A DNA stretch of 64,000 nucleotides from Plectonema radiosum NIES-515 (lineage in GTDB: Bacteria; Cyanobacteriota; Cyanobacteriia; Cyanobacteriales; Nostocaceae). The DNA lies in assembly GCF_025753815.1 (NCBI RefSeq), contig NZ_JAOWRF010000316.1, positions 1-64,000 of the forward strand, written 5' to 3'. The translations under genes and the position numbers were made by a program. Positions within the stretch are counted from its first letter, which is position 1. Each line of letters starts with the position of its first letter. Shown piece by piece: positions 1 to 8,025 of this stretch. Below the pieces are notes generated by a model. The model was given only the letters and a program-made list of their open reading frames with translations. It was not told where the DNA came from and did not search any database.

Positions 1-139
1 GGGGGACAGGGGGACGAATTGGAAAAATTTCTTCCTTGTCTCCCCCTCTCCTTGTCCTATAAAGGTCATAGTCTGTTAGCGCGATCGCACTCGGTTAAAT
101 TTTCTACATAATTAGATTTAGATTAGACATATTTTGGAT

Positions 140-775
140 ATGAATACTGAGACGCAGCAACGCAATTCCGTGGTATTAGTACATGGTATTAACGATACGG
201 GGCAAGTTTTCCAGACAATGGCGACCTACCTGAGAAAGCGGGGATGGTCTGTGTATACTTTAGATTTAATCCCGAATAACGGTGATTTCGGTCTGGAGAA
301 ATTGGCACAGCAAGTTGCTGATTATATTGCCGACAGCTTTACCGCAGAACAACCACTAGATATAGTTGGTTTTAGCATGGGGGGAATTATCAGCCGTTAT
401 TACGTACAGCGACTGGGGGGAATTAATCGCGTACAGCGGTTTATTACCATATCTTCGCCCCATAAGGGAACAGCGATCGCTTATGCTTCCCTACGTCCTG
501 GATGCCTGCAAATGCGTCCTAACAGCACTTTTCTCCAAGATTTGAATAAGGACGTAGCCATGTTAAAGCAGTTGAACTTTACCTCAGTGTGGACACCCTA
601 TGATTTAATGATTGTCCCGGCACATAGTTCGCGTCTTCCCCTAGGTACAGAGGTGATAGTACCATCAAGGCTCCACCCCTGGATGTTGACCGACTCACGC
701 TGTTTAGCGGCAGTAGCAGAAGCATTATCTCAAACACCAATTAATTGCATAGATCCAAAGAAGTTTGTCGTCTAA
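140..775 (+). CDS. Alpha/beta hydrolase, triacylglycerol-lipase-like
   Basis: A 211-residue serine hydrolase of the lipase / PGAP1-like alpha/beta fold, probably cleaving an ester or acyl substrate that the sequence does not identify. The oxyanion-hole region VLVHGIND follows the first strand near residue 15, and the nucleophile elbow GFSMGG (Ser in G-x-S-x-G) lies near residue 81. A His near the C-terminus (RLHPWM) could complete the triad. No signal peptide is seen, so it is likely cytoplasmic or membrane-associated. The ATG at 140 is chosen over the in-frame TTG at 134. Its 3' end overlaps the convergent VOC gene by 4 bp. Fold assignment is firm; substrate is unknown. Confidence 0.85.
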   Translation: MNTETQQRNSVVLVHGINDTGQVFQTMATYLRKRGWSVYTLDLIPNNGDFGLEKLAQQVADYIADSFTAEQPLDIVGFSMGGIISRYYVQRLGGINRVQRFITISSPHKGTAIAYASLRPGCLQMRPNSTFLQDLNKDVAMLKQLNFTSVWTPYDLMIVPAHSSRLPLGTEVIVPSRLHPWMLTDSRCLAAVAEALSQTPINCIDPKKFVV

Positions 776-1200
776 ACATCGCCAATTTTGGCATACTCAG
801 GACTCCCAAAAATCGCTTCTGGGTAACGATAATACTTAAATTCCATTAAGTTATGAAAAGGATCTTCTAAAAAGAAAGCGCGGTGCTCTAGAGGAGAACC
901 GACAAAGCGGTGTTTGGCTTCTTCAAAAAAAAGTAGCTCTCGTTGTTGCGATCGCCTTAATAAATCCTCCCAGTCACCTTCAGCACTAAAAATTAGTCCA
1001 AAGTGTCTGGGATAGATACCCCCTTGCGGTGTTAAAGGTTCTTTGGTCATATGCGCTACCAGTTGATGACCGTAGAGATTGAGAATCAACGCGTGCTTAT
1101 TTTCGCGACCGGCAACGCAGCCAAGCCCATCGACATAATATGCCTTGGTTTGGGCAATGTCAGTAACCGGGAAAGCCAGATGAAATAAAACTTGGTTCAT
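772..1200 (-). CDS. VOC (glyoxalase/bleomycin-resistance) family protein
   Basis: A 142-residue protein of the vicinal oxygen chelate superfamily. It has the paired beta-alpha-beta-beta-beta modules: HLAFPVTDIAQTKAYY at the N-terminus, with a typical first metal-ligand His, and HRAFFLEDPFHNLMEFKYY near the C-terminus, where the DP-NLMEFK pattern carries the usual Glu ligand. Members are metal-dependent lyases, dioxygenases or resistance proteins, and the substrate here is not predictable. The ATG at 1200 is preferred because it begins directly at the conserved fold; the longer frame adds 23 unconserved residues. It is convergent with the hydrolase, and their stop codons overlap. Confidence 0.85.
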   Translation of the reverse strand: MNQVLFHLAFPVTDIAQTKAYYVDGLGCVAGRENKHALILNLYGHQLVAHMTKEPLTPQGGIYPRHFGLIFSAEGDWEDLLRRSQQRELLFFEEAKHRFVGSPLEHRAFFLEDPFHNLMEFKYYRYPEAIFGSPEYAKIGDV

Positions 1201-1273
1201 AGATAAGACCTTACAGACTCGGTACTTACAATTTATAAGGATGGATGGCTGAAAACCTAGTTTGCCCAATAAT

Positions 1274-1367
1274 TGGACATCTCCGGAAAAGAATGTAGAG
1301 ACGCGAAATTTCGCGTCTCTACAAGGGTTTCGGTTAACGCATAATTAATTTCCACGACGTTTGTCTA
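1274..1367. repeat. MITE-like dispersed element, copy 1
   Basis: About 94 bp with ends GGACATCTCC and GTCTA, a central palindrome of GTAGAGACGCGAAA and its complement, and the family hallmark CGCATAATTAATTTC. It is the same family as copies near 10.6, 19.1, 25.0-25.4, 27.6-27.8, 30.3, 33.4, 39.0-39.2 and 41.1 kb. It encodes nothing. Confidence 0.75.
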
Positions 1368-1805
1368 TTGGACTTTGGACAAAAAAAGTCGAGTTTAGAC
1401 CCGATTAAAGATCCGACTTTGCCGACTAGGGTGCAAGAGTGTAAGTCTGGTAAGCTGTTAATAACCAGTAAATACAATACTTGATCCGATTTATTAGCTG
1501 GTTTTTCAAATCAAAGACCTCATGACTGCAAGATTATAAAGCTATCACTTACGCATTGACAAAAATGCTAGCTCATGTATTCAAGTAGCACAAGGATTGG
1601 TTAGATTATCAAAAATGTATTTACGAACAACTTTTGTCAATACATTCCTTTGTAGTTCATACCAATTATAAATTAATTTATCAGGGCGCATTTTCTCCAA
1701 GCAAACAAATGCTTGAACCGAAAAAATATGTATGTTTTGAGTGCATAAATTTACCATTTTTTCAATGTGTAAGTCCTAAGTACATCATCCCTCATGTTTT
1801 AAATC
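1368..1805. other. Intergenic region upstream of the sigma factor gene
   Basis: AT-rich spacer of about 440 bp with no convincing gene. A 60-codon frame at 1634-1816 has no family features and runs into the sigma gene. The region presumably carries the promoter of the sigma-TPR pair, but I cannot place a confident -10/-35. Confidence 0.5.
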
Positions 1806-2672
1806 ATGAACAGTAAGTCATATATACAAGCCAACCCAGAACAAGAACTTTTGTTCTGCTTATCAAGGCTAGAAATCAAGGATGTATTGCCAGAGCAAAG
1901 CCAATTCAAAGCTCTAGCTCCAAATAATTGTCGGGATTTTTGGCAATTATGGGAATCATCTCAAGATGATTTTTACAAATGTTGCCTAAAGTGGATGGGA
2001 GGTAATTCTCATAATGCCGAAGACGCACTAAATCAGGCAATGCTCAAAGCCTGTAACGAATGGACAAAATCTGCAACTAAAATTACATATCCGAAAGCGT
2101 GGTTAGCTCGACTTATCTATAACTTCTGCATGGATGTGCATCGAAAACACAAACGAGAAGCCCCAGGAATTGAAAACATTGACGATATTAAATTTGCAGA
2201 TCATCCAGCATTTGCTTGTAGGGTAGAATTTCCTGAATCCAATATTTTGAATTTGGAGATGCAAGCATATCTGCACCATAGAATTGAATCTTTACCTGAC
2301 AGACTGCGCCATCCTTTTATTTTACACTGCTGCCAAGATAAATCCTATCAAGATGTCGCCAAACAACTCACCCTCTCTGAAGAGAACGTTCGCAAACGCA
2401 TTCAAGAAGCGCGAAGGATTCTGCAAAAGCAGTTAAAGAAGTATCTTGCAGGGGAAGATAACACTTCTCTGTATTCCCCCTCACCACCCTTAAAAAAGGT
2501 AATTCCGATGGTGGAAGAGTTTCATCAGGTTGAAACAGTGATTTGTAATTGGGAATCACCAGCAACAACAAAAAGCAAGAACGAAGAAATTAACTATAAA
2601 GTAACCGTAATATGTCTGGAAACTTTGCCACCTTCTTGTTGCAGTTTACCCAATTCTCCGGTTTGGAGATGA
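1806..2672 (+). CDS. Sigma-70 family RNA polymerase sigma factor (ECF-like)
   Basis: A 288-residue sigma factor with region 2 at about residues 50-115 (AEDALNQAMLKACNEW, then YPKAWLARLIYNFCMD, the helix that binds core and the -10 element) and region 4 at about 155-215 (ESLPDRLRHPFILH, then SYQDVAKQLTLSEENVRKR, a helix-turn-helix for the -35). There is no region 3, as in ECF factors. About 70 residues follow region 4 without recognisable domain and may be regulatory. The last codon overlaps the downstream TPR gene as ATGA, so the two are probably translationally coupled. Target promoters are unknown; the adjacent secreted paralogues are plausible targets, which is inference only. Confidence 0.85.
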   Translation: MNSKSYIQANPEQELLFCLSRLEIKDVLPEQSQFKALAPNNCRDFWQLWESSQDDFYKCCLKWMGGNSHNAEDALNQAMLKACNEWTKSATKITYPKAWLARLIYNFCMDVHRKHKREAPGIENIDDIKFADHPAFACRVEFPESNILNLEMQAYLHHRIESLPDRLRHPFILHCCQDKSYQDVAKQLTLSEENVRKRIQEARRILQKQLKKYLAGEDNTSLYSPSPPLKKVIPMVEEFHQVETVICNWESPATTKSKNEEINYKVTVICLETLPPSCCSLPNSPVWR

Positions 2673-4237
2673 ATGCTCACTTGGTTTTAGAAGAAAAGCC
2701 AGCAAGACTTGAGCAGAAACTCATCACCTTAAGTAAGTATGTCCATAAATATCCCCAAGGATGGAAAAAAAGATTAGAACTGGCTGATTTGCATTACAAA
2801 ATAGGAAACTGGCAACAAGCTGTTGCAGAATATCGTCAAGTGATTTCGCGACAACCTGAATTGATTGATGTGCGACTGCAACTGGGGAAAATTTTGCAGC
2901 TGATGGGACTAGAAAAAGAGGCTCTAGAAATATATGAAAAAGCCTTATTCTTGTCTGAAAATGAAGGGACTCAGAATCATGTAAATGGATTGATTGCAGT
3001 TTGCAGAGGTGAGAGTCACAAGGCAATCATCGCTTTTAATTTAGCAGCAGCTTTAGAACCTGACAAAATAGTTCACTGGCTGGCTTTGGCACAGGTGCAT
3101 CAGGGGAGAGAAAATTCGATTGGTACTCTCAGTGCCTTGAAGCAGGTTTTGTCAGTCAACCCAGATGATGTTGTCGCGTTGATTCACAGCTATGACGCCC
3201 TGATGGCGGTGGGAGATATTCAAGCAGCTAGAGGGCGGTTAAACAGGGCTATAGCCTTAGCTGGCGATGATTTACGGGTACTGCAACGACAAATTGATCG
3301 GCGTTGTCAAATGAGATTGGTTTCTGGTAAAGAGGGTAAGCTGACTAAAAATATGATTACCTCTGCACTGCAACAGGCTCCTCATGGGGCTGAGGCTCAC
3401 AATTCCCTAGCATATTATCACATTCTCCGTGGGGATTGGGCACAGGGTGTGGAGGTCTTAGCAGAGTTTACCGCAGAACACCCAAATCATCCTTATGGTT
3501 GGTATTACTATGGGCGGTGTTTATTCGACATGGGGGAATATCGGAAGGCGGCTGAGATAATGGGGAAAGCCTATCATCTGTATCCCGATGATTGTGAAAT
3601 TTATCGGGCGTTGTGCGAGATTTTACCGCTTGAACCTCTCCCCCTACCCCTCTCCTGCGAGGAGAGGGGAGTAAGAGGTCTTGCTTCCATAGTGGAGGAG
3701 ATGTTGAAGCGGTTTCCTGAATGTTGGAGTGTTTGGGCTACTGCGGGACGAGTCTTAGTGGAATGCTTTCAGGAGTTTGAACGAGGGTGTCAGGTTTCGG
3801 AACAGGGTACGCAACTACAGCCCCAATTAGCTGATGCTTGGTTTCGTCATGGACGGGTTTTAGCCTTGGCTGGTAAACATCAAGAAGCGGTGCAGGTGTT
3901 GGAGAAAGGATGGCATATATTACCAGCAGGGGGTTATCTGCAATTAGTACCTGGCTTGGTTTGGCTGGGGGAGAGTTACGCAGTGCTGAGGGATGTTGGG
4001 GCTAGTAAGCGATGGTGGGAAGCCGCTTGTGAGGGATGTCAGGAATGGAGGGCATTGAACCCCGCTGCGGCTGATTACTGGCTGGGGAGAGCCTTAGTGG
4101 GGTTGGGGGATAAGTTGGGAGCGATACAGGCTTATGAAAGCGCTTTAAGTCAGCAGTTGTTGTATCCGGCTCGTGGGGAAGTTGAGAAGATTTTGCAGCG
4201 GCTGAAAGGTAAGGGGCGGAAGGCTTCTGGTGGTTGA
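2669..4237 (+). CDS. Tetratricopeptide-repeat protein coupled to the sigma factor
   Basis: A protein of about 522 residues made almost wholly of TPR helix pairs (WKKRLELADLHYKIGNWQQA, LGKILQLMGLEKEALEIYEKA, YGRCLFDMGEYRKAAEIMGKAY and others). TPR solenoids bind partner proteins, and its coupling to a sigma factor suggests an anti-sigma or co-regulator role (inference). The ATG at 2669 is chosen because it forms an ATGA overlap with the sigma stop and has GGAG just upstream; a longer frame opens at 2612. A palindromic repeat inserted in frame at 3634-3679 adds the peptide LPLPLSCEERGVRG between TPR units. No signal peptide or membrane segment. Confidence 0.8.
   Translation: MNAHLVLEEKPARLEQKLITLSKYVHKYPQGWKKRLELADLHYKIGNWQQAVAEYRQVISRQPELIDVRLQLGKILQLMGLEKEALEIYEKALFLSENEGTQNHVNGLIAVCRGESHKAIIAFNLAAALEPDKIVHWLALAQVHQGRENSIGTLSALKQVLSVNPDDVVALIHSYDALMAVGDIQAARGRLNRAIALAGDDLRVLQRQIDRRCQMRLVSGKEGKLTKNMITSALQQAPHGAEAHNSLAYYHILRGDWAQGVEVLAEFTAEHPNHPYGWYYYGRCLFDMGEYRKAAEIMGKAYHLYPDDCEIYRALCEILPLEPLPLPLSCEERGVRGLASIVEEMLKRFPECWSVWATAGRVLVECFQEFERGCQVSEQGTQLQPQLADAWFRHGRVLALAGKHQEAVQVLEKGWHILPAGGYLQLVPGLVWLGESYAVLRDVGASKRWWEAACEGCQEWRALNPAAADYWLGRALVGLGDKLGAIQAYESALSQQLLYPARGEVEKILQRLKGKGRKASGG
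3634..3679. repeat. Intragenic palindromic repeat translated in frame
   Basis: A GC-rich palindrome inside the TPR gene. The inner arms CCCCTCTCCT (3647-3656) and AGGAGAGGGG (3660-3669) are perfect with a 3-nt loop, and the outer arms ACCTCT/AGAGGT (3634-3639, 3674-3679) match too. It is read through in frame as PLPLPLSCEERGVRG-like peptide. From memory this peptide occurs in unrelated cyanobacterial proteins, which fits a mobile repeat that tolerates insertion in coding sequence. Confidence 0.75.
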
Positions 4238-4365
4238 GAGTGGATTTTTGGGGAGAAAAATTGCCCGTAACTCGAAAAATTCACAAATAGGGGTCGGGAA
4301 ACGTTTAGAAGATGTGGGAAGAAAAAACCACTTAATTCAATTCAACTCATAAAAGATTTTTGAGG

Positions 4366-4932
4366 ATGAAATCTCTAACTAGAGTTTTTGCTGCTTTTCT
4401 ACTGGCTATAACCATCGCCTTCGGTGGTTTTTCAGGCAATGCCCATGCTCAGTCACCAGTGGGTGCTAACGTAAATGTTTCGATTGATGCTAATAAAACC
4501 ATAGAGCAAATTCTAGGGCTAATCACCTCGACACAGAAATTTCAAATGGTGATAGCTAATCAAACTGGGTCTCCACTTACCCGTGTGGGTGGTTACAATA
4601 GTCTATCAAATTGGGTTCTTGGTGATGTTCCTCCATTAACGGCTCAATATAGAGACTGGACAGAGAATGGTGCTGGGTATTTTACCTTTGCCTCTAACTA
4701 TGCAGTTGGAAATACTGGAAAATTTTTCCAATTTGGAGCTTCATGGCCTCCCATAGGAAGAAGAAAAATTAATCTCTGCGCCCGTAATGAAAATGGCAAC
4801 AGCCCAGCAAACGCATGTTGGGATGCGATGACTAATGCTGATGACAAAAATCTAGTCAATGGTCAGTTCACCGCTAGAGCCATTATGGCGAACAATAATG
4901 GCAGAGTCCAGTGGATATATCAAGTGAAATAA
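4366..4932 (+). CDS. Secreted protein of unknown function, tandem paralogue A
   Basis: A 188-residue protein with a clear N-terminal signal peptide (MKSLTRVFAAFLLAITIAFG, cleavage near AHAQS). The mature part contains a beta-rich core: VIANQTGSPLTRVGGYNS, NWVLGDV, FTFASNYAV, KINLCARNENG and WDAMTNADDKNL. I do not recognise the family. The next gene is a diverged paralogue with the same blocks in the same order, so this is a tandem duplication. The ATG at 4366 is chosen over an in-frame TTG at 4360. A strong intrinsic terminator follows at once, so it is probably transcribed alone. Two mature cysteines (CARN, CWDA) are absent from the paralogue. Confidence 0.75.
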   Translation: MKSLTRVFAAFLLAITIAFGGFSGNAHAQSPVGANVNVSIDANKTIEQILGLITSTQKFQMVIANQTGSPLTRVGGYNSLSNWVLGDVPPLTAQYRDWTENGAGYFTFASNYAVGNTGKFFQFGASWPPIGRRKINLCARNENGNSPANACWDAMTNADDKNLVNGQFTARAIMANNNGRVQWIYQVK

Positions 4933-4940
4933 CTTGATCT

Positions 4941-4977
4941 AAAAAGAGGTAGAAAAAAAAGATACCTACCTCTTTTT
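4941..4977 (+). terminator. Rho-independent terminator
   Basis: Arms AAAAAGAGGTAG (4941-4952) and CTACCTCTTTTT (4966-4977) pair perfectly over 12 bp and end in a T tract. It lies just after the stop codon of the first secreted paralogue. Confidence 0.85.
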
Positions 4978-5085
4978 TAGTAGTTGCTGAGTTTTTGCAA
5001 AGTTTGGATGCTTAATTTCACCAATGTCATTTTTTATTTGAGAAAAAACTTGTCATTTTGAGTTAACTAAGGATATCTAATTCAT

Positions 5086-5679
5086 ATGAAATCTCTAACT
5101 AAAGTTTTTATTGCTTTGTTGTTGAGTGTAACTATTGCCTTTGGTAGTTTTAATACTCGTGCTAATTCTTCACCTATAAGTTATGTAGACCACAATCAAG
5201 TTAGTTCATCTGATATACAACCTCAAATTCTTCCCAATCAAACTATAGAAATGCCAATAATGACCATAACATATAAAAGCATAGTTGAAATAGCTAACAA
5301 GACTAAATGTATTCTTAGACCTGTAGGTGTTTACAATCATTCCTTAGAATGGCCTCTTGGTGATATTGATTCATTGCAACTAGTCGGTGAAAGATTTAAT
5401 AGTGATACTTTTTCTTTTGCATCTAACTATCAAATTGATTGTGGGATAAGTAAAGAAAAAATAAATTTACAATTTTCAACTTCATTAGGTACTGAAGGAA
5501 ATCAAAAAATTAATATTGGAGTTATTAATCAAGATGGCAATCAGCCAGCAAAATCAACTTGGGATGAAATGACAGATCCTAGTGATAAATCTCTCAATAA
5601 TTCTCCTTTTCAGGTTAATGCTTTCATCAGACAAAAAGACCAAGCATCGATCTGGTTATTTGAAGTTACAGAAAAATAA
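5086..5679 (+). CDS. Secreted protein of unknown function, tandem paralogue B
   Basis: A 197-residue paralogue of the preceding gene. The signal peptide starts MKSLTKVFIALLLSVTIAFG. Conserved blocks are VEIANKTKCILRPVGVYN, WPLGDI, FSFASNYQI, KINIGVINQDGNQPAK and WDEMTDPSDKSL. Identity looks low outside these blocks and the gene is much more AT-rich than copy A, which suggests an old duplication with relaxed or diversifying selection. Function unknown; the periplasm or outside of the cell is the predicted location. Located about 110 bp after the terminator of copy A, it probably has its own promoter. Confidence 0.7.
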   Translation: MKSLTKVFIALLLSVTIAFGSFNTRANSSPISYVDHNQVSSSDIQPQILPNQTIEMPIMTITYKSIVEIANKTKCILRPVGVYNHSLEWPLGDIDSLQLVGERFNSDTFSFASNYQIDCGISKEKINLQFSTSLGTEGNQKINIGVINQDGNQPAKSTWDEMTDPSDKSLNNSPFQVNAFIRQKDQASIWLFEVTEK

Positions 5680-5732
5680 TAGCTTTTTTGTGAAGTTTAC
5701 CTCGTTCCTAGTGCGATCGCCTGATCTTGTAG

Positions 5733-5803
5733 GGTGCGTTAATGAAATGTAACGCACCATCCCTATCATTAAATTAGGTGGGTTACGCTGTCGCTAACCC
5801 ACC
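5733..5803. repeat. Two short palindromic repeats
   Basis: GGTGCGTTA (5733-5741) pairs with TAACGCACC (5750-5758), and GGTGGGTTA (5777-5785) pairs with TAACCCACC (5795-5803). Both resemble dispersed palindromes frequent in cyanobacterial intergenic DNA. They could also act as a terminator for the upstream secreted gene, though no T tract follows directly. Confidence 0.6.
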
Positions 5804-6050
5804 CTACCTTTTATTGCGATCGCTTTTTGTTTATGGAAGTGCGATCGCTTTTTTGTAGGGAGAAGGGCGTAGAATTAGCCCAACCCAGGCATCGCTTTTT
5901 TGTAGGGAGAAGGGCGATCCTGAAGGGGAATTTGGAAGGGCGATCGCGCTTTTGTGTAGGCAGAAGTGCGTAGAATTAGCCCAACCCAGGCATCGCTTTT
6001 TTGTGGGGAATGCGATCGCTTTATGCTACAAGTGATGGTTAAATAAATTT
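5804..6050. repeat. HIP1-anchored repeat cluster 1
   Basis: A non-coding stretch built of variants of GCGATCGCTTTTTTGTAGGG followed by AGAAGGGCG and, in places, TAGAATTAGCCCAACCCAGG. The same modules recur at 6.9-7.1, 7.8-8.0, 8.7-9.0, 9.4-9.5 and 14.9 kb. No gene seen. Confidence 0.7.
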
Positions 6051-6059
6051 AATTTATGT

Positions 6060-6477
6060 ATGCCAGCTAAAAATTTATTTCATAATACAGTTAAAACAGC
6101 CCTGGCAAAAGATGGATGGACAATTACTGACGAGCATCTATTTATTCAAGTTGAGGATGTTGATTTTTACATAGACTTAACCGCAGAGAGAATTTTAGCT
6201 GCTGAAAAAACTGGTAAAAAAAATAGCAGTAGAGATAAAATCCTTTTTAGGAGCCTCAGACGTAACTGAATTTCACCTAGCTCTTGGTCAATGTCTCAAC
6301 TACCGTTCAGCATTGAGGTTGACCGAACCTGCTCGGATTTTGTATTTAGCCGTTCCGGTAGATGTTTATGATGAGTTTTTTAGTCGGAAGTTTATTCAAA
6401 GAATTATTGGCGAATATCAACTAAAATTACTAATTTTTAACCCAGATAAAGAGGAGATTGTTATATGGAGAGACTGA
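6060..6477 (+). pseudogene. xisH: xisH homologue, frameshifted in an A8 tract
   Basis: XisH is one of the fdxN-element excision controlling factors described in Anabaena and is widespread in cyanobacteria beside XisI. The first 54 or so residues match the family (MPAKNLFHNTVKTALAKDGW, then VDFYIDLTAERILAAEKTGK). At the A8 run at 6216-6223 the frame is lost and stops at 6269. One A fewer restores IAVEIKSFLGASDVTEFHLA, LYLAVPVDVYDEFF and IGEYQLKLLIFNPDKEEIV to a stop at 6475-6477, giving the usual length of about 138 residues. The restored 3' end overlaps xisI by 13 bp. It could be a real loss, a sequencing error, or slippage in the homopolymer. Confidence 0.85.
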
Positions 6478-6794
6478 ATTACAAAGAAGTAGTCCAAAAA
6501 ATTCTTGAAAGTCACGCAAAAAATCGCTCAAATAGTCAGACAGAAGTCAAATTGATATTTGATACGGAGCGCGATCGCTTTTCTGTTCTTAATATTGGTT
6601 GGCAAGAGCTAACGCGAATATTTGGTTGTATTATTTACGTAGAAATTAAAGATGGCAAAATTTGGATCGAACGCGATGGAACGGAAATCGGAGTGGCTAA
6701 TGAATTAGTAGAAGCTGGAGTTCCTAAACAAGATATAGTTTTGGCTTTTAAAGCCCCATACAAACGTAAATTTACTGAGTTTGCTGCTAGTTGA
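6465..6794 (+). CDS. xisI: XisI-family protein
   Basis: A 109-residue full-length XisI homologue. Typical features are the N-terminal LNYKEVVQKILESHA, the central GWQELTRIFGCIIYVEIKDG, KIWIERDGTEIGVANELVEAG and the C-terminal APYKRKFTEFA. XisI and XisH act with a recombinase in programmed excision of the fdxN element in Anabaena, but most genomic copies are of unknown role and have a toxin-antitoxin-like arrangement. Its start lies inside the restored xisH frame, so the pair was one operon. XisI is intact while its partner is frameshifted. Confidence 0.85.
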   Translation: MERLNYKEVVQKILESHAKNRSNSQTEVKLIFDTERDRFSVLNIGWQELTRIFGCIIYVEIKDGKIWIERDGTEIGVANELVEAGVPKQDIVLAFKAPYKRKFTEFAAS

Positions 6795-6884
6795 AGGACA
6801 TAGGAGTCAGGAAACCTACGGCAAGAGCGGGAAGCAATCTACACGTGGGGTATCGCAGAAATTTGTGAAATGGCTACTTTATAG

Positions 6885-7075
6885 CGATCGCTTAGATGAT
6901 GAGAGATGGAGAAGTGCGATCCTGAAGGGGATGGGGATGTAGAAACGGTGATCTCTTTTTTTATGGGAGATTAGGGAGTGTGATCCTGAAGGGGATGTAG
7001 TCCGTGCGATCGCTTTTTTGTGGGGAGAAGGGCGTAGGCGCAGCCCAACCCAGGCATCGCTTTTTTGTTTACAAT
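6885..7075. repeat. HIP1-anchored repeat cluster 2
   Basis: About 190 bp of the same modules as cluster 1 (GCGATCGCTT, GATCCTGAAGGGGATG, AGCCCAACCCAGGCATCGC). Together with flanking sequence it fills the gap between xisI and the vapC remnant. No gene. Confidence 0.65.
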
Positions 7076-7105
7076 AATAGGTAATAGGCGTAGCAAATTG
7101 TAATA

Positions 7106-7510
7106 TTACTTACTCCAATCTTGAATTTCTAAGTTTTCTATTTTTCCAAAATCTCTGATATTATTTGTGACAATAATCAAATCGTTGGCTATGGCAATTC
7201 CTGCTATAATAATATCAATATCGTCAATTGGTATTCCTTTATTTCTTAAATTGGCATAAATATCAGCATAAATTGTTGCAGAGCTTGTAGTCAGAGGTAA
7301 AACCGTATTGTATGAAACAAATTCTCAAAAAGATATAAGTTGTTTTTGCGCGTCACGATGTTTTAATCCACTGACAATTTCATAATAAGTGATGATGCTG
7401 ATGTTAATTTTGTCATGCTCTTTCAGATAGGCTTGAAAACGCTCAACAACTAGACTATGATTACGGAAGAAAAAGGACAAAATGTTTGTGTCAATCAAGA
7501 CTGGCTTCAT
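7106..7510 (-). pseudogene. PIN-domain toxin (VapC-like) with an in-frame stop
   Basis: A PIN ribonuclease toxin. Read on the minus strand from the ATG at 7510, it begins MKPVLIDTNILSFFFRNHS (first catalytic Asp) and continues with SIITYYEIVSGLKHRD (catalytic Glu). It then meets TGA at 7325-7327. The same frame goes on directly with EFVSYNTVLPLT, DDIDIIIAGIAIAND and VTNNIRDFGK (remaining acidic residues) to a TAA at 7106-7108. One nonsense change, such as TTA to TGA, explains it. Full length would be about 134 residues, normal for VapC. The start overlaps the antitoxin gene. Confidence 0.85.
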
Positions 7511-7754
7511 CACTTCTTCTTCCTAAAAATCCTTGCTGGCGACGTGCGATCATTTCTTCATTGAAGTTAGCAAATACTTCATCTGACATATCATTCCAAC
7601 AGCCAGCAAACTGCATATTTTTGTTAAGCGAAGGTTTAGATACTTCTATACCTAATCGAAAATAATGAATAAAGTTATATAATTCTTCTAATTTATCTGG
7701 TGGGACAAGATTTATTTCTGTAATAACTTTTGTGCGTAGGTTTAAAGAATCCAT
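7491..7754 (-). CDS. Antitoxin (VapB-like/DUF2281-type) of the broken PIN module
   Basis: An 87-residue small acidic protein directly upstream of and overlapping the PIN gene by 20 bp. The N-terminal part (VITEINLVPPDKLEELYNFI) resembles cyanobacterial antitoxins of the DUF2281 type. The C-terminal half (FAGCWNDMSDEVFANFNEEM) looks like the toxin-neutralising segment. It would bind operator DNA and its cognate toxin. The cognate toxin gene carries a nonsense codon, so this may now be an orphan antitoxin. Family name is less certain than the antitoxin role. Confidence 0.75.
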   Translation of the reverse strand: MDSLNLRTKVITEINLVPPDKLEELYNFIHYFRLGIEVSKPSLNKNMQFAGCWNDMSDEVFANFNEEMIARRQQGFLGRRSDEASLD

Positions 7755-7827
7755 AGCAAGTTAATATAGATTGATTGACAAATTAATTATATCTCACATT
7801 ATATGGAATATTAGCAATATTATATGA

Positions 7828-7975
7828 AGCTGCGATCGCTTTGATGATGAGAGATGGAGAAGAGCGATCAGTTTGGGGATTTGAGGAGTGCGATCGCTTT
7901 TTTATGGGGAATTTGGGAGTGCGATCGCTTTTTTGTAGGGAGAAGGGCGATCGCTTTTTTGTAGGGAGAAGTGCG
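7828..7975. repeat. HIP1-anchored repeat cluster 3
   Basis: Four or more GCGATCGCTTTTTTGTAGGG-type units in about 150 bp between two toxin-antitoxin modules. The remainder of 7755-8025 holds no gene. Confidence 0.65.
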
Positions 7976-8025
7976 ATGTTGTTATATTGAACATTATATC
8001 CTCAGGACTTGGTATAGTAATGAGG

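Noticed and set aside
1634-1816. 60-codon frame upstream of the sigma factor
   Set aside because: No recognisable features, and it overlaps the well-supported sigma start.
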